A stretch of DNA of 64,000 bases, from positions 1,488,001 through 1,552,000 of the forward strand of contig NZ_JAGTWO010000004.1 in assembly GCF_018842675.1 (NCBI RefSeq), in the 5' to 3' direction. This stretch comes from Candidatus Pantoea bituminis. Its GTDB lineage: Bacteria > Pseudomonadota > Gammaproteobacteria > Enterobacterales > Enterobacteriaceae. This document shows positions 47,401 through 55,775 of the stretch, in pieces (the first letter of the stretch is position 1; every line of letters starts with the position of its first letter). The position numbers were made by a program, and so were the translations under genes. Below the pieces are notes generated by a model. It saw nothing but the letters and a program-made list of their open reading frames with translations, was not told the origin of the DNA and searched no databases.

Positions 47401-47982
47401 GATATTCGAGTGATGCCAAACCGTTTGCCTGTTGAGTGGTGGGGTAACCTACAAAGTTTACGTAACCAAGGACGCAAACCTCGAGTAGGTTGGGCGGGCG
47501 GTGCGAGTCATACTGGCGATCTGGAAATGATCGTTGACGTGGTTAAAGAATTTGCTAATGAGGTTGAGTGGGTATTTTTTGGCATGTGTCCTATGAAGCT
47601 ACGCCCTTATATTCATGAGTTGCACATTGGCGTTGATATTAGTTTATATCCTGAGAAGCTAGCCTCGCTCAACCTCGACCTCGCGTTAGCGCCAGTGGAA
47701 GACAATATATTCAACATCTGTAAGAGTAATCTGCGTCTTATGGAATATGGCGCATGTGGTATTCCAGTTATCTGTAGCGATGTTGAATGCTACCGTGACA
47801 CACCATTGCCAGTAACACGGGTAAAAAACCGTTTCAAAGACTGGTGCGATGCAATACGTTTCCATTTGAATGATCTGGATTACAGTGAAAAAAATGGCTT
47901 GGAACTACAGAAAATTTTGCGTCGTGACTGGATGTTGACCGGAGAAAATTTGCAGGATTGGGTAAAAGCCTGGACTCCTTAA
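44446..47982 (+). CDS. Large multi-domain glycosyltransferase next to flagellin
   Basis: A 1,178-residue cytoplasmic protein with several glycosyltransferase modules. A degenerate GT2-like domain spans about residues 7-230 (PLVSIIITAQIPTWFEKALL). A second GT2-like region is at about 330-540 (WFIFIDAGDEFNASGL). A third, apparently intact GT2 lies at about 565-810 (VSFVVLVNWHLPSLISCVTSLL, FMHCELAVTDGEWLDNL, FDDVDFCLRARQLGY). A C-terminal GT-B/GT4-like domain runs from about 855 (ADVAGCGYYRVITPFEA) to the end (LRLMEYGACGIPVICSDVECYRDT). Its place directly after fliC suggests flagellin O-glycosylation, which is an inference. ATG 44446 is very close to the GGAG; ATG 44455 is better spaced and may be the true start. 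Confidence 0.85.
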   Translation: MTQMPHTPLVSIIITAQIPTWFEKALLSALAQDYSRCEILVADYSGDKFITQMLQPYLNQPGHPVRHLEYATDHERIHEDSISAAEGEYIKFMTDAELLAVNCVSTLTAGMESQFDCVVAAAKRTRIDAKGKVMPDIVATAAFLTDDSVVNGLDFLRYQTTLHFNLIGELTAALLRREDLLALISQEQPLLNCDSERMEGAEALVVYSKLLTKGHLVYFTKPLCSIRVSDVYTQPQQHEGREHIIKKREAVFNHIRNKAWYQEQSGPANSVRVALLSDPINFRRQNLNALQHKNLNLNSFHCWLDERTLKNFQTEYLIASAVNPDQATRIAVVINVDQEKAAHLTLTLASLEKQTLPILSLQPILVGEGFDNHTDLLCYPSTAEQRLSTLNHIINEHDHAWFIFIDAGDEFNASGLIALSANLPQAEGLLALYADEFFHIDGQPTGIAFRPDFNLDLLLSSPKTMAQHWLYRRELLQAAEGFDTQYPAAAEFDLILKLIESQGFNVVGHLSEPLLTGRLKSRELTEDAAIITRHLNNRGYPNAQIALDSFYNYRLRYQHPTTPTVSFVVLVNWHLPSLISCVTSLLEKTTYLNYELIIVADNHSSPERESWLEGISAVDETRIRVVKFDAVFHHAAMANLGASHARGDYLMFMHCELAVTDGEWLDNLLNHGQRAEVAVVGGKQLASNNKIRHAGYVLGVNGVAGECFRGQEDSQPSYLGRLQLDQNYTAVSGDFMLVRKAIYDELKGFDVELALFDDVDFCLRARQLGYLTVWTPYARILRPAARQSQFVGETVHNSNRLKQLEEDKIYARWMPVVSRDPAYNSNLSLRSRHFELNKESSLCWRPAQRPNVPVIMAHNADVAGCGYYRVITPFEAMQREGLADGKVSISLLTHSELNQYKPDSLIIQRRYSPAFHQWIERVGKMSDVFKVFELDDYILNVPMKHYRRRDFTQEITAQLRKSLSFFDRFVVSTAPLAEALSSMHSDIRVMPNRLPVEWWGNLQSLRNQGRKPRVGWAGGASHTGDLEMIVDVVKEFANEVEWVFFGMCPMKLRPYIHELHIGVDISLYPEKLASLNLDLALAPVEDNIFNICKSNLRLMEYGACGIPVICSDVECYRDTPLPVTRVKNRFKDWCDAIRFHLNDLDYSEKNGLELQKILRRDWMLTGENLQDWVKAWTP

Positions 47983-47997
47983 ACAACTAAAACAATG

Positions 47998-48036
47998 AAG
48001 CCCGTCAAATAAATACAGCTTTTGGCGGGCTTTTTT
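47998..48036 (+). terminator. Intrinsic terminator of the glycosyltransferase gene
   Basis: AAGCCCGTCAAA and TTTGGCGGGCTT form an imperfect stem followed by TTTTTT just after the stop. Confidence 0.85.
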
Positions 48037-48179
48037 AAGCAAATTTTGCCCCGTTAAGCATGACATCATGCTAAAGCCAGCAAACGTTAACACCCCGTTA
48101 CAGATCCCGCCGTGTCTGCCGATAACTCCTTTTACAACAACACAACGTTTGATCCTTTTTTCCGACTTCTGGAGTGTCT

Positions 48180-49148
48180 ATGCGCTTCAATTATGACTTG
48201 TTACCGGGTGAGCTGCTGACCTTCGAAGAGATCGCCTTACGCTACTCCCAGCAATACCCTGATGATAAAGAGTTAACGGCACGCGCTTTACTCAGTCCCA
48301 GCACCAGCTTCCGCACGCTGAAAATTCGCGCGGTGTTTGCCCATGAAGAGAGCAACAGTCCACAAGAAGATTTGCTGTTCATTTCTAACGACAATGAGCG
48401 CAAAAACTATCTGCGCCGTTTTGAGCACTATTTAAAGCAGCAACTGCCGTTTCTCTATTTCCGCCGCAGCGAGCAGGGCAAAAAAGAGAATCTTTGGCAG
48501 GTGATGGGAGAGAGTCGGGTTTACGCGATGATCGATCCGCACTCCGCGGTGGCGCAGAATCTGCTGACCAGTCGCGGCTATAAGTTGGTGCTGATGCGCC
48601 AGGATGAAGAAGAGGAGTACTGGCAGCTGTTTAATCCGCAGGCCAATCCCTGTTTCCCGCAGTCGCGACGCATTCAGTTCATTGTGGTCCTCAGCACGCC
48701 GCAACATAAAGTGCCTACAGCGGTAATGCCTGGCACAGAAGTGGGGCGGCGCGTCAAAGCCAAAGTGCTGCAACGCGCCAGTCAGACAGAATTCACCGCC
48801 GCAGTTAAAGCGCGCTATGGTGCCTGCGTGATCACCGGCACGCGTCTTACCGATCGTCATAACTGGCCGTGGGTTGAAGCCTGTTATATCGATACGCGTG
48901 AAAACGAAGAGGGCTTTTTAGCCGACAACAGCGTGGATAACGGCTTGTTTTTACGCAGTGATTTGCAGCGTTTATTCATTAACCGATTGATTAATATTGA
49001 TGGTGAATCGGGACGGATTTATTTTCATCCGGGTGAAGAAGCGCTTGAAAGTATAAGCCCGTTTTATCAGGCGCTGGAAGGGCAGACCTGTGCATTATGG
49101 GATGCTGTGCCGTCGGGCACGCGGCAGCGCCTGCTCGCGCTGCGCTAA
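48180..49148 (+). CDS. HNH-type (HNH_2) domain protein
   Basis: A 322-residue protein from ATG 48180 (GGAG at 48171-48174). The N-terminal two-thirds is not recognised. The C-terminal part, about residues 210-290, fits HNH_2: ARYGACVITGTRL, then the position of the usual aaHI motif reads VEACYIDTRE, and NGLFLRSDLQRLFINRLINI supplies the N-H-like segment, with Q where many have H. The degenerate first His position makes catalysis uncertain. It lies between the glycosyltransferase and fliA without an obvious flagellar link; a restriction, defence or nucleic-acid role is possible. Confidence 0.65.
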   Translation: MRFNYDLLPGELLTFEEIALRYSQQYPDDKELTARALLSPSTSFRTLKIRAVFAHEESNSPQEDLLFISNDNERKNYLRRFEHYLKQQLPFLYFRRSEQGKKENLWQVMGESRVYAMIDPHSAVAQNLLTSRGYKLVLMRQDEEEEYWQLFNPQANPCFPQSRRIQFIVVLSTPQHKVPTAVMPGTEVGRRVKAKVLQRASQTEFTAAVKARYGACVITGTRLTDRHNWPWVEACYIDTRENEEGFLADNSVDNGLFLRSDLQRLFINRLINIDGESGRIYFHPGEEALESISPFYQALEGQTCALWDAVPSGTRQRLLALR

Positions 49149-49240
49149 TCTATTTCACAGGGGGCGTAATCGTCGCCTCCTGATATAACAAATTTGAAAT
49201 AACCTCGATTTACCCCGCCTATTCACCCAATCAAAAACCC

Positions 49241-49267
49241 TACAGAATTGGATAATCATGCCGATAA
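49241..49267 (+). promoter_or_regulatory. Sigma-28 promoter upstream of fliA
   Basis: TACAGAAT, 11 bases, then a perfect GCCGATAA at 49260-49267, ending 24 bases before the fliA start. This would let FliA drive its own gene, as in E. coli. Confidence 0.75.
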
Positions 49268-49291
49268 CTTCATTAACGCAGGGTAGTCAAC

Positions 49292-50014
49292 GTGAACAAT
49301 CTCTATACCGCCGATGGCGTGATGGATAAGCATTCGCTCTGGCAGCGTTACGTTCCTCTGGTGCGGCACGAAGCGCTGCGCCTTCAGGTGCGTCTGCCAG
49401 CCAGCGTTGAGCTTGACGATCTGCTGCAAGCAGGTGGCATTGGTCTGTTGAATGCCGTGGAGCGCTATGACGCGCTGCAGGGCACCGCCTTTACCACTTA
49501 TGCAGTGCAGCGCATTCGTGGCTCAATGCTGGACGAGCTTCGCAGTCGGGACTGGGCACCACGTAGCGTTCGTCGTAACGCACGCGAGGTAGCCGGTGCC
49601 ATGCATCAGGTAGAACAGACGTTGGGGCGTGCTGCTACCGAGCAGGAAGTGGCTCAACAGTTGAATGTTTCGATGGAGGAGTACCGGCAGATTTTGCTGG
49701 ACACCAACAACAGCCAACTCTTTTCCTACGACGAGTATCGAGAAGAACACGGCGACAGTGCGGAGCTGGTGACGGAAGGCCACGAAGAGGCTAATCCGCT
49801 TCATCAGTTGTTAGAAGGGAGTCTGCGTGAGCGCGTCATTGAAGCGATCGAAGCGTTACCCGATCGCGAAAAGATGGTGCTGACACTGTACTACCAGGAA
49901 GAACTGAACCTGAAAGAGATTGGCGCGGTGCTTGATGTAGGGGAATCCCGAGTCAGCCAACTGCACAGTCAGGCGATCAAACGCCTGCGTGCCCGACTTA
50001 CGGGAGCGCGCTAG
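49292..50014 (+). CDS. fliA: Flagellar sigma factor FliA (sigma-28)
   Basis: A 240-residue sigma factor. It starts with GTG as in E. coli (NNLYTADGVMDKHSLWQRYV). Region 2 is LDDLLQAGGIGLLNAVERYDALQGTAFTTYA split across residues 42-72, region 3 has SVRRNAREVAGAMHQVEQTL, and region 4 has LTLYYQEELNLKEIGAVLDV and ESRVSQLHSQAIKRLR. It reads the GCCGATAA promoters of fliC, fliD, the chemoreceptor and itself. It is held by FlgM until the hook is complete. Confidence 0.97.
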   Translation: MNNLYTADGVMDKHSLWQRYVPLVRHEALRLQVRLPASVELDDLLQAGGIGLLNAVERYDALQGTAFTTYAVQRIRGSMLDELRSRDWAPRSVRRNAREVAGAMHQVEQTLGRAATEQEVAQQLNVSMEEYRQILLDTNNSQLFSYDEYREEHGDSAELVTEGHEEANPLHQLLEGSLRERVIEAIEALPDREKMVLTLYYQEELNLKEIGAVLDVGESRVSQLHSQAIKRLRARLTGAR

Positions 50015-50064
50015 CAGTATCAGTTCCTGGCGATTCAAAAATATAAGAAACCGGGGACTCAGCA

Positions 50065-50568
50065 ATGGGAGCCAAAACCAAAGCCAGACCGTTAAGTCGT
50101 TATCTTAAAGACTATAAACACAGCCAAAGTCATTGTTCGCATTGTGGCAAGGTATTAGATCGTATGGCGCTCGTTTTTCGCGGTCAGATCATCAATAAAG
50201 AGGCCATCGCTCGGATGGACCAAATGATTGATGAACCACTGTGGCTGAAACTTCAGCCTGAACTGACCGCGTTATGTCGTTTTTGCAGCGACATTTTTTG
50301 TAATACCCATCCAAACTATTTCGACATTATGGCGTTTAAGCAATATTTGTTCGAACAGACTGAAATGAGCCCCAGCACCATACGTGAATACGTGGTGCGG
50401 CTACGTCGGCTGGACGACATGTTGAAAGCCAAAAATTTCCCTGCCGACAGACTGCAAGGTAATAGCTGGCATGAGTGTCTGGAACGTGATTTACCGGATG
50501 CGGGTAATAACAATTACCGCATTGCGTTGCGTAAGTACGACCAATTTTTGGGTTGGCAGCAAAACTGA
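50065..50568 (+). CDS. fliZ: FliZ regulator
   Basis: A 167-residue protein, slightly shorter than E. coli FliZ (183). It starts GAKTKARPLSRYLKDYKHSQ, has a zinc-finger-like CSHCGKVL...CRFCSD set in the N-terminal half, and a core-binding integrase-like domain (FKQYLFEQTEMSPSTIREYV, then VRLRRLDDML). FliZ represses sigma-S promoters and curli and thereby favours motility. It follows fliA after 50 bases. Confidence 0.94.
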   Translation: MGAKTKARPLSRYLKDYKHSQSHCSHCGKVLDRMALVFRGQIINKEAIARMDQMIDEPLWLKLQPELTALCRFCSDIFCNTHPNYFDIMAFKQYLFEQTEMSPSTIREYVVRLRRLDDMLKAKNFPADRLQGNSWHECLERDLPDAGNNNYRIALRKYDQFLGWQQN

Positions 50569-50707
50569 GGGGCCATTCGCGGCTGAATGGATAGCACGCG
50601 AGCAATGAATAGTTGCTCGCGTGCAGCGCCTCGCAGATTTACGGATGATCCTTTCCTCATCTTCTGCAACACTGTAAAGATCATTGCGCAATGCCTTGGA
50701 GGCAGCC

Positions 50708-51694
50708 TTGTCTTTACATCTTATTCATCAATTTCCTCGTCTGGAACTGCTGGGCGCACCCACGCCGCTTGAGCATTTACCCCGTCTTTCCGACTATCTT
50801 GCCCGCGATATCTTTATAAAACGTGACGATGTCACGCCAGTAGCGATGGGCGGCAACAAACTGCGTAAACTCGAATTCCTGGCCGCTGATGCGCTGCGTG
50901 AAGGAGCCGACGTGCTGCTGACTGCGGGCGCAATCCAGTCCAACCATGTGCGGCAAACCGCGGCCGTCGCCGCTCGGCTGGGTTTGAAATGCGTTGCCCT
51001 GCTTGAAAATCCGATTGGTACTGCCTCAGAAAACTACCTCAGCAACGGGAACCGCTTGCTGCTCGACCTGATGGATGCCGAAATCGTCATGGTTGATGCC
51101 TTGCATAATCCTCATGAACAACTCGCTGAACACGCCACGCGGCTTGAAGCGCAGGGTTTCCGTCCGTATGTGGTGCCGGTGGGCGGCTCGAATACGCTTG
51201 GCGCGTTGGGTTATGTTGAATGCGCACAGGAGATTGCGCACCAAAGCGAAGGTGTGGTGGATTTCGCCGCTGTGGTGGTGGCATCAGGCAGCGCTGGAAC
51301 CCACGCGGGTTTAGCTGTGGGTCTGGAGCACTTGCTGCCAGAAACTGAGTTGGTTGGCATAACGGTTTCACGCACAGTAGAAGCGCAGCTGCCAGTGGTC
51401 GAGCGCATTCGTCAGCCGCTGGCAACACAATTAGCGCTAACCGCCAACGCGCCCATCACGCTCTGGGATGATTACTTTGCACCCCGCTACGGCGAGCCGA
51501 ACGAAGAGGGCATGGCAGCGGTAAAACTGCTGGCGCGCCTTGAAGGTATCCTGCTCGATCCGGTTTACACCGGCAAAGCAATGGCGGGATTGCTGGATGG
51601 CATCAGTCAAAATCGCTTCCGCCGCGAAGGCCCGCTGCTGTTTATTCATACGGGCGGCGCACCGGCGTTATTTGCTTATCACCCTTCAGTCTGA
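50708..51694 (+). CDS. dcyD: D-cysteine desulfhydrase DcyD
   Basis: A 328-residue PLP enzyme that splits D-cysteine to pyruvate, ammonia and sulfide. The start is set at TTG 50708, with GGAGG at 50698-50702: this gives [20 protein letters not shown] and exactly the E. coli length. The PLP lysine lies in [17 protein letters not shown] (about 45-61), with [14 protein letters not shown] and [15 protein letters not shown] also conserved. It precedes the transporter genes here, whereas in E. coli tcyJ precedes dcyD. Confidence 0.95.
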   Translation: MSLHLIHQFPRLELLGAPTPLEHLPRLSDYLARDIFIKRDDVTPVAMGGNKLRKLEFLAADALREGADVLLTAGAIQSNHVRQTAAVAARLGLKCVALLENPIGTASENYLSNGNRLLLDLMDAEIVMVDALHNPHEQLAEHATRLEAQGFRPYVVPVGGSNTLGALGYVECAQEIAHQSEGVVDFAAVVVASGSAGTHAGLAVGLEHLLPETELVGITVSRTVEAQLPVVERIRQPLATQLALTANAPITLWDDYFAPRYGEPNEEGMAAVKLLARLEGILLDPVYTGKAMAGLLDGISQNRFRREGPLLFIHTGGAPALFAYHPSV

Positions 51695-51798
51695 TACAGC
51701 AGGAAAAATCCAGTTTATAATCTAAAACTTACTCAGTAAGGCTCGGCAGCAAACGCTGCCGCACAACACACATCACATACTAATAAATTGGGGTGAAT

Positions 51799-52599
51799 AT
51801 GGTTTTTTCTCGTGTACGTCGCCAACTGGCGCTGGGCGTTATGGCGATGGCGCTGGTCGCCGGCGTTAACGTCAATACTTTCGCGGCAGAAAATTTGCTG
51901 AATAAAGTGAAAGATCGCGGCACGTTACTGGTTGGCCTTGAAGGAACGTATCCGCCGTTCAGCTTCCAGGATGAAAGCGGCAAGCTGACCGGTTTTGAAG
52001 TGGAGTTCGCCGAGCAGCTGGCGCAGCACCTTGGCGTGAAGGCCAGCCTGAAACCGACCAAATGGGACGGCATGTTGGCTTCGCTGGATTCTAAGCGTAT
52101 CGACGTGGTCATCAATCAGGTCACCATCTCTGATGACCGTAAGAAGAAGTATGACTTCTCCACGCCTTACACTGTTTCTGGTGTCCAGGCGCTGACCATG
52201 AAAGCCAAAGCGGGCACCATCACTAAGCCTGAAGATTTGTCCGGTAAGAAAGTGGGTGTCGGCTTAGGTTCTAACTACGAGCAGTGGCTGCGAGATAACG
52301 TTAAAAACGTGGATATTCGTACCTACGATGATGACCCAACCAAATATCAGGATCTGCGCTCAGGCCGTCTTGATGCGATCTTGGTTGATCGTCTGGCTGC
52401 GTTGGATCTGGTGAAAAAGACCGGCAACACCATGGCCGTGGCGGGGAATGCGTTTTCACGTCTGGAATCGGGTGTAGCGCTGCGTAAAGGCGATGATGAT
52501 CTGCTGAAAGCGATTAATCAGGCGATTGCCGATATGCAGAAAGATGGCTCACTCAGCAAGCTGTCCGAAAAATGGTTCGGCGCGGACGTGACTAAATAA
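51799..52599 (+). CDS. tcyJ: Cystine ABC transporter binding protein TcyJ (FliY)
   Basis: A 266-residue periplasmic binding protein of the family-3 type. ATG 51799 is taken after GGGGTG; the signal peptide ends near VNTFAAE. The sequence LVGLEGTYPPFSFQDESGKL, KPTKWDGMLASLDSKRIDV and TYDDDPTKYQDLRSGRLDAI closely follow E. coli TcyJ of equal length. It delivers cystine and related compounds to TcyL/TcyN. Confidence 0.96.
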   Translation: MVFSRVRRQLALGVMAMALVAGVNVNTFAAENLLNKVKDRGTLLVGLEGTYPPFSFQDESGKLTGFEVEFAEQLAQHLGVKASLKPTKWDGMLASLDSKRIDVVINQVTISDDRKKKYDFSTPYTVSGVQALTMKAKAGTITKPEDLSGKKVGVGLGSNYEQWLRDNVKNVDIRTYDDDPTKYQDLRSGRLDAILVDRLAALDLVKKTGNTMAVAGNAFSRLESGVALRKGDDDLLKAINQAIADMQKDGSLSKLSEKWFGADVTK

Positions 52600-53267
52600 T
52601 GCAGGAAAGCTTACAACTGGTGCTGGATTCAGCACCCTTTTTGTTAAAGGGCGCGCTGTTCACGCTGCAACTCAGCATTGGCGGGATGTTTTTCGGCCTG
52701 GTGCTGGGTTTCATCCTTGCGCTGATGCGCCTGTCGCACTTGTGGCCGATAAGCTGGCTCTCCCGCATCTATGTGTCGATCTTCCGTGGCACGCCGCTGA
52801 TCGCGCAACTGTTTATGATTTATTACGGTTTGCCGCAGTTCGGCATTGAGCTGGATCCGATCCCGTCGGCGATGATTGGTTTGTCGCTTAATACGGCGGC
52901 GTATGCGTCAGAATCATTGCGTGGCGCAATCTCTGCGATTGAACGTGGCCAATGGGAAGCGGCCGCCAGTATCGGTATGACGCGTTGGCAAACGCTGCGT
53001 CGCGTTATTCTGCCTCAGGCTGCGCGTACGGCATTGCCGCCGTTAGGTAACAGTTTTATCAGCCTGGTAAAAGACACGTCGCTGGCGGCAACCATTCAGG
53101 TGCCGGAACTGTTCCGTCAGGCGCAGTTGATCACCTCGCGGACGTTGGAAGTGTTCACCATGTATCTGGCAGCATCATTGATCTATTGGGTGATGGCGAC
53201 GCTGTTGTCTATGTTGCAAAACCGTCTGGAAGATCACGTTAACCGTCAGGATCGGGAGTCGAAATGA
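52599..53267 (+). CDS. tcyL: Cystine ABC transporter permease TcyL
   Basis: A 222-residue permease of the HisMQ type, overlapping tcyJ by one base. EAA loop: EAAASIGMTRWQTLRRVILPQA (about residues 128-149). Five hydrophobic segments are visible. As in E. coli, a single permease probably forms a homodimer. Confidence 0.95.
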   Translation: MQESLQLVLDSAPFLLKGALFTLQLSIGGMFFGLVLGFILALMRLSHLWPISWLSRIYVSIFRGTPLIAQLFMIYYGLPQFGIELDPIPSAMIGLSLNTAAYASESLRGAISAIERGQWEAAASIGMTRWQTLRRVILPQAARTALPPLGNSFISLVKDTSLAATIQVPELFRQAQLITSRTLEVFTMYLAASLIYWVMATLLSMLQNRLEDHVNRQDRESK

Positions 53268-54016
53268 GTGCCATTGAAGTGCGTAAACTGGTCAAAACCT
53301 TCAACGGCCAAACGGTGCTGCACGGCATTGATCTTGACGTTGCCTCCGGTGAAGTAGTGGCGATTATTGGGCCGAGTGGCTCAGGAAAAACTACCTTACT
53401 TCGCAGCATAAACCTGTTAGAAGTTCCAGACAGCGGTCGCATCAAAGTGGGTGACATCACCATTGAAGCCGCGCTGGCGCAGAGTAAACAGAAAGAGCAG
53501 GTTCGTCGTTTACGTCAGCAGGTGGGCTTTGTCTTTCAAAGCTTCAACCTTTTTCCTCACCGTTCGGTACTGGAAAACATCATCGAAGGTCCGGTGATCG
53601 TAAAAGGTGAACCGAAAGCAGAAGCGATAGCCCGAGCGCGTTCACTGCTGGAAAAAGTGGGATTGCAGGGCAAAGAGGAGAGTTTTCCTCGTCGTCTTTC
53701 GGGCGGGCAGCAGCAGCGTGTGGCAATCGCCCGTGCGCTCGCGATGCGCCCGGAAGTTATCTTGTTTGATGAACCGACCTCTGCGTTGGATCCCGAGCTG
53801 GTAGGCGAGGTGTTGAACACTATACGGGCGCTGGCAGAAGAGAAGCGCACCATGGTGATCGTCACACATGAAATGAGCTTTGCCCGCGACGTAGCCGATC
53901 GCGCTATCTTCATGGACCAGGGCCGCATCGTTGAACAAGGTGACGCGAAGGCGTTGTTTAGCAATCCGCAGCAATTACGTACCCGCCAATTCCTCGAAAA
54001 GTTCCTGAATCAGTAA
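53264..54016 (+). CDS. tcyN: Cystine ABC transporter ATPase TcyN
   Basis: A 250-residue ATPase. Walker A GPSGSGKTTLLR (about 36-47), Q-loop in VGFVFQSFNLFPHRS, signature LSGGQQQRVAIARAL (about 144-158), Walker B VILFDEPTSALDPE and switch His in VIVTHEMSF. Overlaps tcyL by 4 bases; last gene of the cystine unit. A CGCCTTCC..GGAAGGCG hairpin follows at about 54023-54043 without a T-run. Confidence 0.97.
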   Translation: MSAIEVRKLVKTFNGQTVLHGIDLDVASGEVVAIIGPSGSGKTTLLRSINLLEVPDSGRIKVGDITIEAALAQSKQKEQVRRLRQQVGFVFQSFNLFPHRSVLENIIEGPVIVKGEPKAEAIARARSLLEKVGLQGKEESFPRRLSGGQQQRVAIARALAMRPEVILFDEPTSALDPELVGEVLNTIRALAEEKRTMVIVTHEMSFARDVADRAIFMDQGRIVEQGDAKALFSNPQQLRTRQFLEKFLNQ

Positions 54017-54244
54017 TTATCTCGCCTTCCGCCAGGAAGGCGCATTACTGCTGTTAACTATTTCATCCAGGTATTATCTGAAAATAACGCAAAGATATGA
54101 GTGTAACTTCCTGAATTAGACCTTAATTCGGACAAACCTTGCCCGCTTAAACCCTGAAATTTTCCTTTTGGGATTCCACCTCATTGTGACTTTTTTTATA
54201 AATCTAAATAATTCTTTACAAATACATGGCATCAGGACATCACA

Positions 54245-55334
54245 ATGAGTACGCCAGCGAAGAAAGAAGTTCTTTGGATTAACACCTTGAAAGGGGGTGT
54301 ATTTTGCTGGTGGTGTTACACCACACCATCATCACGACCTTTGCGCCCTCACTGCATTATCTGACTGCAGGCATTGCGCCAGCTGAATGGTGGGTCGCCT
54401 TTAATAAGTATCTCTCACCTTTACGAATGCCAGCCTTTTTCTTCGTTTCTGGTTTACTGGCCTGCAGCTCCATCGTCAAAAAAGCTGGCAGGACGTTTTT
54501 ACAAAAAAATTCAGCAATATCGTTTATCTTTACCTGTTATGGGGCGTGATTCAGTGGCTCTCTATTCACTACATCGCGACACATCTGGGTGAAAAGCTTT
54601 CGGGTACCAAGAATGCGGCTTACGCCGATACGCCGCTGGAGTTTGTGAAGCTGCTGATGCTGTCAATGACCAGCTTATGGTATCTCTACGCGCTGGCAGG
54701 TTTTTTCCTTGCTACCAAGCTGTTCCACAAACAAAAGATCGCCCTGGTGGTGTTGGCATTAGTGGCGAACTATGCGGCCCAATTCAATCTCATCCCCGGA
54801 TGGGGCCCGGCCAGCGTGGCGCAGAACTATCTCTATTTTCTGCTCGGCGTTTTCTTTAGCCAGGCGCTGGTTGAGTTAAGCAAGCTGGAAGGCCGCCACT
54901 GGGTGTGGTTAGCCGCGATCGCGGTAGTCGGCATTGCACATCATGCAGTCGGCCATTATAAAAATCCGTTCTATAGCTTACTGACCATCGTATTTGGCAT
55001 TGTGCTGTGCCGCTTCCTCAATGAGCGCTTTAACATGGCATGGCTGAACTGGATTGGCCGCAACACGCTGCAAATCTATGTTTTGCACCGTATCTTCATT
55101 GAACTGCTGGGCCTGAGCGCGCTGACGCTGGCATTACATTATGGTTGGTTTGGCACGGCAGCCTTCAGTTGGACGTGGGCGTTAGTGATGCCAGTGTGCG
55201 GTGTCACGCTATGCGTGCTGATCTCTTTAGCGGTATGGTCAATACTTAATCGTGGTCCGGGACGCATGCTGTTTGTGTATCCGCGTTTACTGCGACAGCC
55301 CGTTAAACCTGAAGAGGTGCCTGGCGAACGTTAA
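54245..55334 (+). pseudogene. Acyltransferase-3 family membrane protein, two frameshifts
   Basis: A predicted ten-helix inner-membrane acyltransferase, about 363 residues when repaired. It starts at ATG 54245 (STPAKKEVLWINTLKGG). The frame is lost first at five G (54293-54297) and again at six A (54478-54483); adding one base at each gives C-I-L-L-V-V-L-H-H-T and V-K-K-S-W-Q-D-V-F, both matching the intact paralogue 1.5 kb downstream. The final part (LNWIGRNTLQIYVLHRIFIE) is well conserved with that paralogue. Family members transfer acyl groups to polysaccharide or glucans; the substrate here is unknown. Confidence 0.88.
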
Positions 55335-55775
55335 TCCCGATAAGGCCAGATATTCTGGCCTTTTTTATTTCATTCCTACACGTAATCCTACCCATTTAAT
55401 TCTGCATAGCATATGTTTTATATTCTCGTTAAACATTTTGACGCATCTGACAAATCTTTTCTACTCGCCCACTTTATTCTGGTTTAATTGCCCTTAGGTT
55501 TCTCTCATTTAAATATGCTGCAGGCGATAATAGCCAAATTCATTTTCACTTCTTAGTGTTTAAAATTAAGCAGGATTATTTATGCGCAGCTAATGTAAAG
55601 AAACATGAGATAGCGTAAATAACTGTTTGTAACAGGGCCACTCCAAGACTTTTAAGAGTTTCGCTACATTCACCCATCCTTCATTGGCGAATAATCACCT
55701 AATAATTCTAAAAACCTAGTGCAATACCTCGCATTGTTTATTCAGCATTCTGTACCACACAGCAGGAGTCAATAA
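55335..55775. other. AT-rich intergenic region between the two acyltransferases
   Basis: 441 bases. A terminator for the first gene lies at 55344-55366 (GGCCAGA/TCTGGCC, six T). The rest is AT-rich and must contain the promoter of the second gene. No open frame is supported. Confidence 0.65.
55344..55366 (+). terminator. Intrinsic terminator after the first acyltransferase
   Basis: GGCCAGA (55344-55350) pairs with TCTGGCC (55354-55360), followed by TTTTTT. Confidence 0.9.

Noticed and set aside
53239..53974. Minus-strand frames over tcyN
   Set aside because: Shadows of the fully conserved ATPase gene on the other strand.
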